DNA of 64,000 bases. It comes from Streptomyces spinosus. Its GTDB lineage: Bacteria > Actinomycetota > Actinomycetes > Streptomycetales > Streptomycetaceae. This document shows, piece by piece, positions 35,874 through 44,836 of this stretch (its first letter is position 1; each line of letters begins with the position of its first letter). The DNA lies in assembly GCF_020400655.1 (NCBI RefSeq), contig NZ_JAINRC010000033.1, positions 1-64,000 of the forward strand. The letters are read 5' to 3'. The notes below the pieces were generated by a model. It saw only the letters and a list, made by a program, of their open reading frames with translations. It was not told the origin of the DNA and did not search any database. Position numbers and translations under genes: made by a program.

Positions 35874-37910
35874 GTGCGTGTCAACGACCCGGTCCTGCAA
35901 CCCCTGCGGATCAACAACCTGACCCTCAAGAACCGGATCTACAGCACCGGGCACGCGCCGTCCGGCTACCTCGACGGCGGCGTGCCGGGCCTTCGGTACG
36001 AGCTGTACCACGAGGAGAAGGCCAAGGGCGGCATCGCCCTGACGATCATCGGGGGTTCGAGCAACGTCGCGGCGGACTCCGCCAACGTCTTCGACCAGAT
36101 CAACGCCGGGGACGACGCCGTCCTGCCGTTCTACCGCTCCATCGCCGGCCGGGTGCACCGGCACGGGACCGCCATCATGATCCAGCTCACCCACCTGGGC
36201 CGGCGCTCCAGGTGGGACATCGACCAGTGGCTGCCCGCCCTCGGCCCGTCCCCGGTGCGCGAACGGGCCCACCGCAGCTTCCCCAAGCAGATCGAGCGCT
36301 TCGACATCGACCGGATCGTCACGGCTTACGGCACGGCCGCGCGAAGGGCACGAGAGGGCGGCCTGGACGGCATCGAGATCGCGGCCATGGCCGGCCACCT
36401 GATCGACCAGTTCTGGTCGCCGCGGACCAACCACCGCACGGACGAGTTCGGGGGAACCCTGCGGAACCGGCTGCGGTTCGGCCACATGGTGCTCGAAGAG
36501 GTCCGCAGACAGGTCGGCGACGACTTCGTCGTCGGCATGCGCGTCCCCGGCGACGAGGGCGCGGCCGACGGCCTCACAGCCGCCGACTGCGCCGACATCG
36601 CGACGGCCATGGCCGGCACCGGCAAGCTCGACTTCCTGTCCGTCGTCTACGGCTCCGGCAACACCGACCGAGAACTCGCCGACGTCATCCCCGTCTTCGG
36701 CCGGCCGCTGGGCGCCCACCTCCCGGTGGCGGCCGCGATCCGCGAGGCGGCCGGCGGCATCCCGATCTTCCACGCGGGCCGGATCGCCGACCTGCCCACC
36801 GCCCGGCACGCCATCGACGGCGGTCATGCCGACATGGTCGGCATGACCCGGGCGCACATCGCCGACCCGCACATCGTGGCCAAACTCCTCGCCGGGCAGG
36901 AGGAACGTATCCGCCCCTGCGTCGGCGCCACCTACTGCGCCTCCCGCGTGGAGACCTTCTGCCTGCACAACCCCGCGACCGGCCGGGAAGAGGTGATCCC
37001 ACAGCTGGTCGGCCCCGCACCGGCCGCCAAGCGGGTGGTCGTGGTCGGCGGCGGTCCGGCGGGACTGGAGGCCGCCCGCGTCTGCGCGGCACGCGGTCAC
37101 CAGGTCACGCTGCTGGAGGCCGCCGACCGGCTCGGCGGGCAGGTGATGCTCGCCGCGCGCACCCCACGGCACGCCGAAAAGGCCGGCATCGTCCACTGGC
37201 TGGCCAAGGAGGTGGAGCACCTGGGAGTGACCGTCCGACGTGGCTGCCTCGCGGAACCCGCCGACGTCCTCGCCCTGCGGCCCGACGTCGTGGTGGTGGC
37301 CACCGGCGGGCTCCCGAACACCGCCGTGGCCCAGAACGGGGAGGAACTGGTCGACTCGACCTGGGATGTGCTCGGCCGCAGGCCCCGGCCGGGCCACCGG
37401 GTACTGATCTTCGACGACCACGGAGGGGAGCAGGCACTGACCGCGGCGGAGTACCTGACCACCGCCGGCGCGCACGTGGAGCTCGTCACCCCCGACCGGA
37501 CGGTCGGCGCCGATGTGACCGGTACCCTCTACCCGGACTACCTGCATGCCCTGTACGCACACGGCACGGTGCTGACCCCGGACCATCTCCTGCGCGCGGT
37601 CCGCCGCGAGGGCGGCGCACTGGTGGCCACGCTGGCCAACGCCTACACCGACGCGGTCTGCGAGCGGACCGTCGACCAGGTCGTCGTCGAACACGGCACC
37701 ACCCCGGCCGACGACCTGTACCACCAGCTGCGGGCGGGCTCCCGCAACCTCGGCGAGACCGACGTGACCGCGCTGGCCGAGGGCCGGCCACAGGACCGGG
37801 TGACCCATGAGGGCGGGACCTACCAGTTGTTCCGCATCGGTGACGCGGTGGCCCACCGCAACGTCCACGCCGCGCTCCTCGACGCCCGCCGGCTGTGCGG
37901 CTCCCTGTGA
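35874..37910 (+). CDS. Old-yellow-enzyme / trimethylamine dehydrogenase-like flavoprotein
   Basis: A 678-residue protein. Residues 1-370 are an FMN-binding TIM barrel (LRINNLTLKNRIYSTGHAPS, GGLDGIEIAAMAGHLIDQFW) and 385-650 an FAD/NAD(P) module (KRVVVVGGGPAGLEAARVCA). Between them the Cys cluster reads CVGATYC ... FCLHNPATG: three Cys, with Ala where the second Cys of the usual C-x2-C-x3-C-x11-C 4Fe-4S motif stands. Similar clusters occur in subfamilies linked to N-methylproline or betaine demethylation, as I recall them. The GTG at 35874 has AAGGAG upstream. It probably oxidatively demethylates the compound imported by the upstream transporter. Confidence 0.88.
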   Translation: MRVNDPVLQPLRINNLTLKNRIYSTGHAPSGYLDGGVPGLRYELYHEEKAKGGIALTIIGGSSNVAADSANVFDQINAGDDAVLPFYRSIAGRVHRHGTAIMIQLTHLGRRSRWDIDQWLPALGPSPVRERAHRSFPKQIERFDIDRIVTAYGTAARRAREGGLDGIEIAAMAGHLIDQFWSPRTNHRTDEFGGTLRNRLRFGHMVLEEVRRQVGDDFVVGMRVPGDEGAADGLTAADCADIATAMAGTGKLDFLSVVYGSGNTDRELADVIPVFGRPLGAHLPVAAAIREAAGGIPIFHAGRIADLPTARHAIDGGHADMVGMTRAHIADPHIVAKLLAGQEERIRPCVGATYCASRVETFCLHNPATGREEVIPQLVGPAPAAKRVVVVGGGPAGLEAARVCAARGHQVTLLEAADRLGGQVMLAARTPRHAEKAGIVHWLAKEVEHLGVTVRRGCLAEPADVLALRPDVVVVATGGLPNTAVAQNGEELVDSTWDVLGRRPRPGHRVLIFDDHGGEQALTAAEYLTTAGAHVELVTPDRTVGADVTGTLYPDYLHALYAHGTVLTPDHLLRAVRREGGALVATLANAYTDAVCERTVDQVVVEHGTTPADDLYHQLRAGSRNLGETDVTALAEGRPQDRVTHEGGTYQLFRIGDAVAHRNVHAALLDARRLCGSL

Positions 37911-38315
37911 AGGCCCCATCGCACCGGGGCGTACCGACCTGCGCCCAGGGACGGCCCGCCGGGACCGCCGAGGACGTGTCGCGCGAGCGCCCGTCGGCGG
38001 CCCCGGGCGGAAGGGTCAGCTGGTCGGACTGTTCTCCGCGCCCGTGAGGATGGTCCCGACCCGGTGAAGATCACCGGCAGAGCCGGCTCCTGGCCGCGCA
38101 GCGGTGGACCGGCGCACCGTGGCAAGGAGCCAGGCGCCCATCTCCGCACCTGCTCCGACCCCGCGAGCGGGGGCGGGGCGGGGTGGATTGTCGGCCAACA
38201 TCAGGCCCGAACAAGGCATCACGTCACACAGGCCTCTCTCGTCGGGTCCGGAAGCAGTTGGATGACTTCCACTCGGCACTGTCATCCGGGTGCCGTGCCA
38301 AGACAGGAGTGGAAG
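37911..38315. other. Intergenic stretch
   Basis: About 405 bp with no convincing gene on either strand. It ends with the ribosome binding site AGGAG (38305-38309) of the small secreted protein, so its right part must hold that gene's promoter. Confidence 0.4.
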
Positions 38316-38642
38316 ATGTTCCCAGTCAAACGAAGCCTCGCCGCAGCGGCCGTCGCCGGAGGGGTTCTGCTCAGCATGGCCGGTCCCGCCGTTGCTGCTG
38401 ACGCCCCTCGGTCGAAAGCATCACCCCACGCCTCCGTCGTCTGCTCCGTCGTACCCATCGACGCCACCATCCGGAGCACACCCGGAGGCCAGACTGTCGG
38501 AACCATGCACTCCGGCGACCGGTTCCGCGTGGACAACTTCAACGACAACGTGTGGGTGATCGGCGCGGGGTACCGCCTGGAGAGTGGCTACCTCATTGCC
38601 GCCGGGTACACCCTGCGCAGCAATCTCATCTGCAACCTCTGA
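38316..38642 (+). CDS. Small secreted protein, SH3-like
   Basis: A 108-residue protein with a Sec signal (MFPVKRSLAAAAVAGGVLLS, cleavage after AVAA). The mature ~80 residues contain ATIRSTPGGQTVGTMHSGD, WVIGAGYRLESGYLIAAGYT and two Cys (VVCSVV and LICNL) likely to form a disulfide. This pattern suggests a bacterial SH3-like domain, often cell-wall binding. It stands alone with a good AGGAG. The precise family is not certain. Confidence 0.75.
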   Translation: MFPVKRSLAAAAVAGGVLLSMAGPAVAADAPRSKASPHASVVCSVVPIDATIRSTPGGQTVGTMHSGDRFRVDNFNDNVWVIGAGYRLESGYLIAAGYTLRSNLICNL

Positions 38643-38768
38643 GCCCAGATCACGGACGCGGGAACCTCTCACCTGCCGGTGCACAGCCCAACTGGGGGAG
38701 AGGAAGGCCTTCGACCTCCACGGCTTCCGGCTCGCCCGGAACATCCCGTTGACGGGTGGCGCGCATCC

Positions 38769-40229
38769 TCACGCGGGTGCGGGCAGCGTGTCGAAAACGG
38801 ACTCCATGCGACGTGCCAGGTCCAGGAGCTCCCTGTCATGCCCATAAGCGCCATCGATCTCCAGCCCGACAGGCAGGCCGTGAGCGCTCAGACCGATGGG
38901 GATGCTGATACCAGGCAGGCCCGCGCCACTGGCGGGAACGGTGTTCTTTGCGAGAAACAGTTCACTGACTTCTTCGCCCGCGACCTCGAACCTCGCCCGG
39001 TGCTCGATCAGCGGTGCGGGACAGGGCGTCGTCGGAAAGAGGAGCGCATCGAACCCGTGCGTGAAGACCTCACCGAGCCGGCGCTGGAGTTCCGGGCGCT
39101 CGACGGACAGTGTCGCCTCGTAGCTCTCCCGCGACAGATATCCCTGCCCACTCGGCAGCACGAGATGGCTCCACACCTCTTTGAGCTCGGGCTTGAGCCC
39201 GTTGTAAATCTCATCGAAGGAAACCGGGAAATTGTTCTGCCGCAGGAATTCTGTTACGGATTCCATCGTCTCCCGGAAGAACAGGTTCCACGTCAGCCGG
39301 TCCGCCAGCGACGAGAAATCCTCACCGAGGTCGATCTCGACAACCTCGGCACCAGCGTCCCGCAGACGCAGGAGCGCATCATCGAAATGCTTTTCGGTCT
39401 CGGGGTCGATCAACTCCATGTACTGCCGGGGAGCGTAGGCGAACCTCGCCCCCTGCAGACCGGACCGACCGGAACGGGGAGCGACCGCATCCTCCGTGAC
39501 GACCTGGTCGATCAGCGCGCAGTCTTCTACGCTGCGCGCCAGGACGCCTGTCGTGTCGAGCGTGTGCGAAACCGGCGCGACGCCACCCCTCGGCCACCGT
39601 CCCGTGGTCGGCTTGAAGCCCACCACCCCACACAGTGAAGCGGGAACCCGGATGGAACCGACCGTGTCGCCCCCCAGCGCCGCAGGCACGAGGCGGGCCG
39701 CGACGGACGCTCCGGAGCCACTCGAAGACCCTCCCGGCACGCGGTCGTGGCCGTAGGGATTCTTCACCTGTCCATAGCGGCTGTTGTGTCCGGTCAGCCC
39801 GAACGACATCTCAACAAGGTTGACTTTGCCGAAGACGATACCGCCGGCATCCCTGATCGAGCCGACCACGTCGGAGTCCTCGGCCGGCACGAAACTTCCC
39901 AGAGCCCCGACTCCCAGCGTCGTGCGAAGACCACGTGTCGCGTAGCTGTCCTTCACCCCGATCGGGACCCCGAGGACGGGAGCGCGGGAACCCGACGCAC
40001 GTGCCTTGTCCGCATCCCTGGCCGCGGTCAACACGGCGGATTCGTCCATCGTGATGAAAGAATTGAGATCCGAATTCTTCCGCGCGCGCCGCAGAAGTGC
40101 GGCCGCGTACGACTCGGACGTGATGTCGCCGTCACGGATCGCGGCGGCCGCAGCGGCCACACCCAGTTCGGCCAGTTCGTCGTCCCCTGGAACCGGCACC
40201 GAGCCGACGGGGAACACCTTGTCCTGCAT
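38769..40229 (-). CDS. Amidase (amidase-signature family)
   Basis: A 486-residue amidase. The signature GGSSSGSGASVAARLVPAAL carries the catalytic Ser and cis-Ser, and the catalytic Lys lies in VPIGVKDSYATRG. Members hydrolyse aliphatic or aryl amides to acid and ammonia. The ATG at 40229 is preferred over GTG 40235 because AGAGGTG lies just ahead. An 82-bp gap separates it from the upstream DUF302 gene on the same strand. A TetR gene is divergent from that unit and may control it through operators at 41144-41214. The substrate is unknown. Confidence 0.9.
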   Translation of the reverse strand: MQDKVFPVGSVPVPGDDELAELGVAAAAAAIRDGDITSESYAAALLRRARKNSDLNSFITMDESAVLTAARDADKARASGSRAPVLGVPIGVKDSYATRGLRTTLGVGALGSFVPAEDSDVVGSIRDAGGIVFGKVNLVEMSFGLTGHNSRYGQVKNPYGHDRVPGGSSSGSGASVAARLVPAALGGDTVGSIRVPASLCGVVGFKPTTGRWPRGGVAPVSHTLDTTGVLARSVEDCALIDQVVTEDAVAPRSGRSGLQGARFAYAPRQYMELIDPETEKHFDDALLRLRDAGAEVVEIDLGEDFSSLADRLTWNLFFRETMESVTEFLRQNNFPVSFDEIYNGLKPELKEVWSHLVLPSGQGYLSRESYEATLSVERPELQRRLGEVFTHGFDALLFPTTPCPAPLIEHRARFEVAGEEVSELFLAKNTVPASGAGLPGISIPIGLSAHGLPVGLEIDGAYGHDRELLDLARRMESVFDTLPAPA

Positions 40230-40311
40230 GATCACCTCTCTTGTGTCGGAAAGTCCATCTGCCCGAACGGTTGCAATAGCGCGTCGGGGCCGATGTGCAC
40301 CGGACCGAGCC

Positions 40312-40857
40312 TTACCGGCCGTCCGCCGCGCCTGCGGAGAGGGCGGGGGGCACCGGCACGTCCAGGACTCGGAGGAGGTGGACGACCTTGCGGTCCAGTT
40401 CCAGCCCCACGGCAGCGATGTCCGGAACGCCGAAGCTGGCGAATCGGGTGCTGGGCTGGTCGAGGGAGAACCGCGTGACGCCCTGCGCGTCTTGGTGAAT
40501 CGTCGTGCGCAGCGGGGCGTAGAGCATCACCGCCGGGTCGTGCCGGTACATGCGCTCGGCAATCGTGTGGTTTCCCATCAGGTAGGTGACGCAGGATCCC
40601 GGATCGCCTGCGAGCTGCATGGTTTCGCCCACATCGGTGCTCCAGAACCGCATGAATCCGTGCGGTGCGTTATCCGCGGCGGCGGCCAGTACGGCGTCCC
40701 AGCTCGCTCGCTCGGCGCGAAGCTGCGCCATCCGGTCCAGGTCCAGAGCCGGCACCGCAGCTTCGTACCGGGCCCTGAAATCGTCGAAGGACGTTCCGGT
40801 GTCGATCGACCACCGGACGACCTCGTGGGGGACTGCGACGAAGTTCTCGATGGACAT
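40312..40857 (-). CDS. DUF302-domain protein
   Basis: A 181-residue soluble protein. The C-terminal half (about residues 90-170) has the DUF302 pattern: MGNHTIAERMYRHDPAVMLY, APLRTTIHQD, FSLDQPSTRFASFGVPDIA. The N-terminal half (FVAVPHEVVRWSIDTGTSF) is helical and unrecognised. DUF302 proteins have no agreed activity. It is the first gene of a likely two-gene unit with the amidase. The start at 40857 follows GGAAAGGA at good distance. Confidence 0.75.
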   Translation of the reverse strand: MSIENFVAVPHEVVRWSIDTGTSFDDFRARYEAAVPALDLDRMAQLRAERASWDAVLAAAADNAPHGFMRFWSTDVGETMQLAGDPGSCVTYLMGNHTIAERMYRHDPAVMLYAPLRTTIHQDAQGVTRFSLDQPSTRFASFGVPDIAAVGLELDRKVVHLLRVLDVPVPPALSAGAADGR

Positions 40858-41143
40858 GCTTGATCGTCCTTTCCGATGTGCCAGTCGTGAGAGATGAGGT
40901 CCGTCCGGCCGCGGATCATGGACCGGTGGCGCCCGGGCCTCCCGGCCAGGGCTCCCTTACGGCCGCTCGGCGTGGGCCGTGAGCTGCCGTATGCGGTCCG
41001 ATCGCGACGGCTGCCGCGGTGGCCCCCAGATCGGTGCACCACCTGAGCCGAACCCGCCGGCATCAGTGTCTGCCTGTGGATACCGCCGCGCTCGGCGGGA
41101 GCGACCGACGGGGCAGGACCAAGAGGCCGGAGGAACCTCCATG

Positions 41144-41165
41144 AAGTAAAGTGATCGCTGTACTT
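41144..41165. promoter_or_regulatory. TetR-type operator 1
   Basis: 22-bp element with arms AAGTA (41144-41148) and TACTT (41161-41165) around AAGTGATCGCTG. It is nearly the same as the element at 41193-41214, including the central GATCG. It lies between the divergent DUF302/amidase unit and the TetR gene. Confidence 0.65.
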
Positions 41166-41192
41166 AATCGACCTTAGCGCGCCTGCCAGGGG

Positions 41193-41214
41193 AAGTAAAG
41201 CGATCGGTATACTT
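41193..41214. promoter_or_regulatory. TetR-type operator 2
   Basis: 22-bp element with arms AAGTA (41193-41197) and TACTT (41210-41214) around AAGCGATCGGTA. It ends 5 bp before the TetR start codon, where bound repressor would block the gene. It is 49 bp from operator 1. Confidence 0.7.
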
Positions 41215-41219
41215 GTCGC

Positions 41220-41831
41220 ATGGCGACGAGCGAAGCAACGGCAGGTACACCCCGCCGGGGCGGGCGCGGGGCGCGGGAGCGCATCCTGCGTGCCGCGGTC
41301 GAGCTGTTTGCGCGTGACGGCATACACGTCACCGGTATCGCGAAGCTGACAGACGTGGCGCAGGTGTCGACCCGCACGTTCTACCAGCACTTCCCGAGCA
41401 AGGAGGCGTTGGTCAGCGCGTACCTGCAGCGTGTCGAGTCAGACCCGGAAGGCCCTGTGCACGGTGAGACCGTTCTGGAGCGCAGCGGCCTCAGCGCGCG
41501 CGAGCGTCTGCTGGCGCTGTTCGCCGACTCTCCGCCGGCAAAGGTCGTGCGCGGCTGTCCACTGCACAACGCCGCCGTAGAAGCGGCTGGGACGATGCCC
41601 GAGGCGGCAGCACTGGTCGAGCGTCACAAGAGAGAGTTCACCGAGCGCCTGGTCAAGACCGCCGCCGAGGCGGGTGCGCACGAGCCCGAAACTCTCGGAC
41701 GCCGGCTCGCTGTCTTGTTCGAGGGCGCCAACGCCCTGTCCACCTCGCTCAACGACACGCTTCCGTATCAGGACGCCCGGGAACTGGCCAGAACGCTGAT
41801 CGACCAGGCGACAGAAGGCGTACCGCTGTGA
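41220..41831 (+). CDS. TetR-family transcriptional regulator
   Basis: A 203-residue regulator. The TetR DNA-binding domain is residues ~18-65 (RERILRAAVELFARDGIHVT, QVSTRTFYQHFPSKEALVSA). The ligand domain has CPLHNAAVEAAGTMPEAAA, as in the TetR_C group near oxidoreductases and efflux genes. Two near-identical operators lie directly upstream, so autoregulation and control of the divergent DUF302-amidase genes are likely. The ATG is only 5 bp from operator 2, and no strong ribosome binding site is seen (possibly leaderless). Confidence 0.9.
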   Translation: MATSEATAGTPRRGGRGARERILRAAVELFARDGIHVTGIAKLTDVAQVSTRTFYQHFPSKEALVSAYLQRVESDPEGPVHGETVLERSGLSARERLLALFADSPPAKVVRGCPLHNAAVEAAGTMPEAAALVERHKREFTERLVKTAAEAGAHEPETLGRRLAVLFEGANALSTSLNDTLPYQDARELARTLIDQATEGVPL

Positions 41832-41879
41832 CCACCTCCGCAGACGCGGACTGATGTCGGGCTCGTGGTGGTGTCGGGC

Positions 41880-42060
41880 TGATGGGCGGCGGTCTCCTGC
41901 GGTATCGCCGGGGTGAGGCGGGTCCGGTGATCGCCAGGGGCGTGCGCAAGCTGCTGGTGCGCAAGGGCTGGTCCTGCCGGACCCCCGCCCGCCGGGCCCT
42001 GCAACGTGACGACGTGGCCGTCGCGCTGCGTGGTCTGGCCGTCGTCGCGCCCCTCGAAAC
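41880..42060 (+). pseudogene. IS630-type transposase fragment
   Basis: The words RGVRKLLVRKGWSCRTPARR and ALQRDDVAVA match the helix-turn-helix region of IS630-type transposases of Streptomyces (usual form GVRKLLVRNGWSCQ). Only about 50 codons remain. The DDE domain is absent. Confidence 0.65.
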
Positions 42061-42409
42061 AGGCGCCGCAGCAGCCTTCGCCCAGCCGGACGCGTCCGGC
42101 TCCACAACCACCCGGAAGGCCGTCACGCACGGAGCGGCGGGTGGGGACCGCGTGCCGCCCGGACAGACCCGGGGCGCCGTCACCCGTGACTGCCCGGCGG
42201 GCACGCTGATCAGCGGCGGCGGCAACCTGGCCACCTCGGACAGCACCTTCGTCACGAGCCGCAGCGGTCCCCGCATCCCCTACGACGGCCGACCCCTGCA
42301 CTGGCCGGTCGCGCGGAATCGGTTCGCTCGGTCCTGGCCGGGTGACGGCGGGGGAGGGGTGGCTCGGTGGGCGGGCGGGGGTGGTCCGCCTGGTGGGGTG
42401 GCGGTCAGG
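42061..42409. other. Gene debris, possible secreted-protein fragment
   Basis: A plus-strand frame contains AVTRDCPAGTLISGGGNLAT, then SDSTFVTSRSGPR, which looks like part of a secreted repeat-type protein, but start and end are missing. The rest to 42409 is G-rich and non-coding. Confidence 0.35.
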
Positions 42410-43105
42410 TCAAGAGGTCAAAAGGTCCAGCAGGGTTCGCGCTTCGGCCCTGGCGATGGTCACGGCGGGCTCGGTGAGGCCGCACAGGCGCAGGCAGGAC
42501 GATGCGATGGCGTCGGTGTCGGCTGCTTCCGGCTCACGGGAGCGTCGTATCTGGATGACGACCTCGACCAGCTGGATCAGCAGTTCGCCGAGGTGGTCGG
42601 TGCTCAGTCCGCGGGTGACGGCCTGGGCCGCCGCCAGGGTGCCGAGGGCGCCGTAACTCGCCTGGAGCCGGCCTCGTTCGGCGCGGAAGGCGTCGAACCG
42701 CTCGGCCTGTACCTCCGGCAGGAGATAGAGCGTGCCGATGTTGTACGGGGTGCGCAAGAGGGTGCGTACGTCCATCGCGGCCACCGCGTAGAGCGCCGCT
42801 GCCGGATGCGCCCGCTCCGGTACCAGCGCCCGGATCTGCTCCACCATCCGCAGGCTGGGCCGCACGGACGTGGCCAGCAGCTCGGCGAGGATCTCCTCCT
42901 TGGTGGCGAAGTGGTAGTAGAGCGAGGCCTGTCTGATGCCGACCCGTTCGGCGATCATCCGGGTGCTGGTACCGGCGATCCCGCGTTCGACGAAGAGCGC
43001 TCCGGCGGCGTCGAGGATCTGTTCCCGGGCGGAAGTGCCCGGGTCGGACGGCGGCGTGTGCCGGGGTCTGCCTTGGCGGGGACGCGTCACGGTCATGGTT
43101 TCCAT
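42410..43105 (-). CDS. TetR/AcrR-family regulator of the guanidine/urea operon
   Basis: A 231-residue regulator. The TetR helix-turn-helix is EQILDAAGALFVERGIAGTS and MIAERVGIRQASLYYHFATK. The C-terminus is long and helical with no known ligand motif. It is the last gene on the leftward strand, 53 bp after the allophanate hydrolase remnant, and such TetR genes often accompany urea-carboxylase/guanidine clusters. A palindrome at 52230-52249, upstream of the permease gene, is a likely binding site. Start 43105 or 43096 are both possible. Confidence 0.88.
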   Translation of the reverse strand: METMTVTRPRQGRPRHTPPSDPGTSAREQILDAAGALFVERGIAGTSTRMIAERVGIRQASLYYHFATKEEILAELLATSVRPSLRMVEQIRALVPERAHPAAALYAVAAMDVRTLLRTPYNIGTLYLLPEVQAERFDAFRAERGRLQASYGALGTLAAAQAVTRGLSTDHLGELLIQLVEVVIQIRRSREPEAADTDAIASSCLRLCGLTEPAVTIARAEARTLLDLLTS

Positions 43106-43158
43106 GCTGCCATCCCGCCGCGTCCCCTCCCTTCGGGTGGTCCGGTCGCACGGTGCCG

Positions 43159-44836
43159 TCACGCGGACCCCGTATAGGCCCGCCAGCCGCCGAAGCGGGT
43201 GATGTCGGGCGCGCCCCGGACGGCGTACGGCTCCACCAGGAAGCCGCTGACCTGCCGTCCGTCGGCCAGTTCGACGGTGCCGATGGCCATCGGTGCGGGA
43301 ACGGCCGCGACGAACGCTGCGAACCCGGCGGCCGGCAGACGCCAGATCTCGCCCTCGATGCCCCCTCCGGGACCCTGGCCCGTCCCGCCGTCGGCGACCC
43401 GGACCAGGCCGGGCTTGGGCGGGTCGGTGGGCAGGGCGTACAGGCGGTAGCCGGTGGCGGTGCGGTCGGGGCCCGCCAGGGTGCCGCCCGCCTGCACCAG
43501 TTGGACGTTGAGCGGCTGTCCCGTCAGGTGGGCGCCGGCCACGAAGAGGTCGAGCTGCGGCGCGGCGAGGCGTTCGGCCAAGACGGCCAGGGCGCGGTCG
43601 GAGAACGCCGGGCCGGTGAGCATCACGCCGAAGGGGAGACCGTCCACGCATCCCGCGGGGACGGCGAGCGAGGCGTAGTCCAGCAGGTTGGCGAAGTTGG
43701 TGAAGCGGCCCATCCGGGCGTTGGCGGCGACGGGGTCGGCCGCCACCTGCGTCAAGGGTGGGATGCCAGGTGGTCGTAGGGGTGAGCAGTGCCGCGCAGC
43801 CGTCGAGGGCCGCGCGTCCGGCGGCGCCGAGCGCGGCGAGCCGGGCGGTGTCGGCGGCCCAGTCGGCGGCGGTCTTCTCCCGGCCGGCCAGCACGATGGA
43901 GGCGACGGTGGCATCGAGATCCGTACCGATCAGGTCCCGGTGCTTGTCCACGTGTCCGCCCACGGCGGCGTACCGTTCGGCGACGAACGCACCGCCGTAC
44001 AGCAGTTCCGCGGCCCGGAGCAGCGGGGTGACGTCGGTCTCCACGATGTCCGCGCCGGTGGCCGCCAGGCGGGCGACCGTGGCGTCGAAGGCCTCGCGCC
44101 AGCCGTCGGCCATGCCGTCCAGGTGCTCCGCGGCCGGGACGGCGATCCTGGGGCGCGCGGGCGGCGGCGGGAGCTGGGTGCCGGTGCGGGAGAGCGGGTC
44201 GGCCGGGTCGGGGCCCTCGACGATCTCGGCGGCGGTGCGGGCGAGCCGCAGGTCGCGGGCGAAGACGGTGACGCAGTCGAGGGTGTAGCAGGCGGGGACC
44301 ACGCCGGTCACCGGCACCAGGCCCTTGGTGGGCTTGACCCCGACGATGCCGTTGAGGGCGGCGGGCACCCGCCCGGAGCCGGCCGTGTCGGTGCCCAGCG
44401 CGAGGTCGGCGATGCCGAGGGCGACCGCGACGGCCGAACCGGAGGACGACCCGCCGGAGATGCGGGTGGTGTCCCAGGCGTTGCGTACGGCGCCGTAGGG
44501 ACTGCGGGTGCCGACCAGGCCGGTGGCGAACTGGTCCAGGTTGGTCTTGCCGAGGACGACCGCGCCGGCCGCGCGCAGCCGCGCCACCGCGGGCGCGTCG
44601 GCCGCGGGCCGGTAGGCGTACGACGGGGCGCCCGCGCTCGTGGGCAGGCCGGCGACGTCGATGTTGTCCTTGACGGCCGCGACCAGGCCGGCCAGCGGCA
44701 GCGCCGGATCGATCCCGGCGGCCTCGGCGAGCACCTCGTCGCGGGGTCTGAGGTGGATCCAGATCTCGGGCCGGCCCGCGCTGCGGATGCGGTCGTAGGC
44801 GGCCTCGACGCGTGCGGCCGGCGTCATGGCGCTCAT
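43159..44836 (-). pseudogene. atzF: Allophanate hydrolase, frameshifted
   Basis: The N-terminal ~360 residues are an amidase-signature enzyme (ISGGSSSGSAVAVALGIADL, catalytic Lys in AAVKDNIDVAG) and the C-terminal part is the AtzF/DUR1,2-type domain (GFLVEPYAVRGAPDITRFGG). At about 43754 (plus-strand GTCAAGGG) one extra base breaks the frame: after LLTPTTTWHPTL the true continuation TQVAADPVAANARMGRFTNF lies in another frame. Intact enzyme splits allophanate into ammonia and CO2, the last step after urea or guanidine carboxylation. The start overlaps the carboxylase stop (ATGA). A sequencing error is the alternative to a real lesion. Confidence 0.85.
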
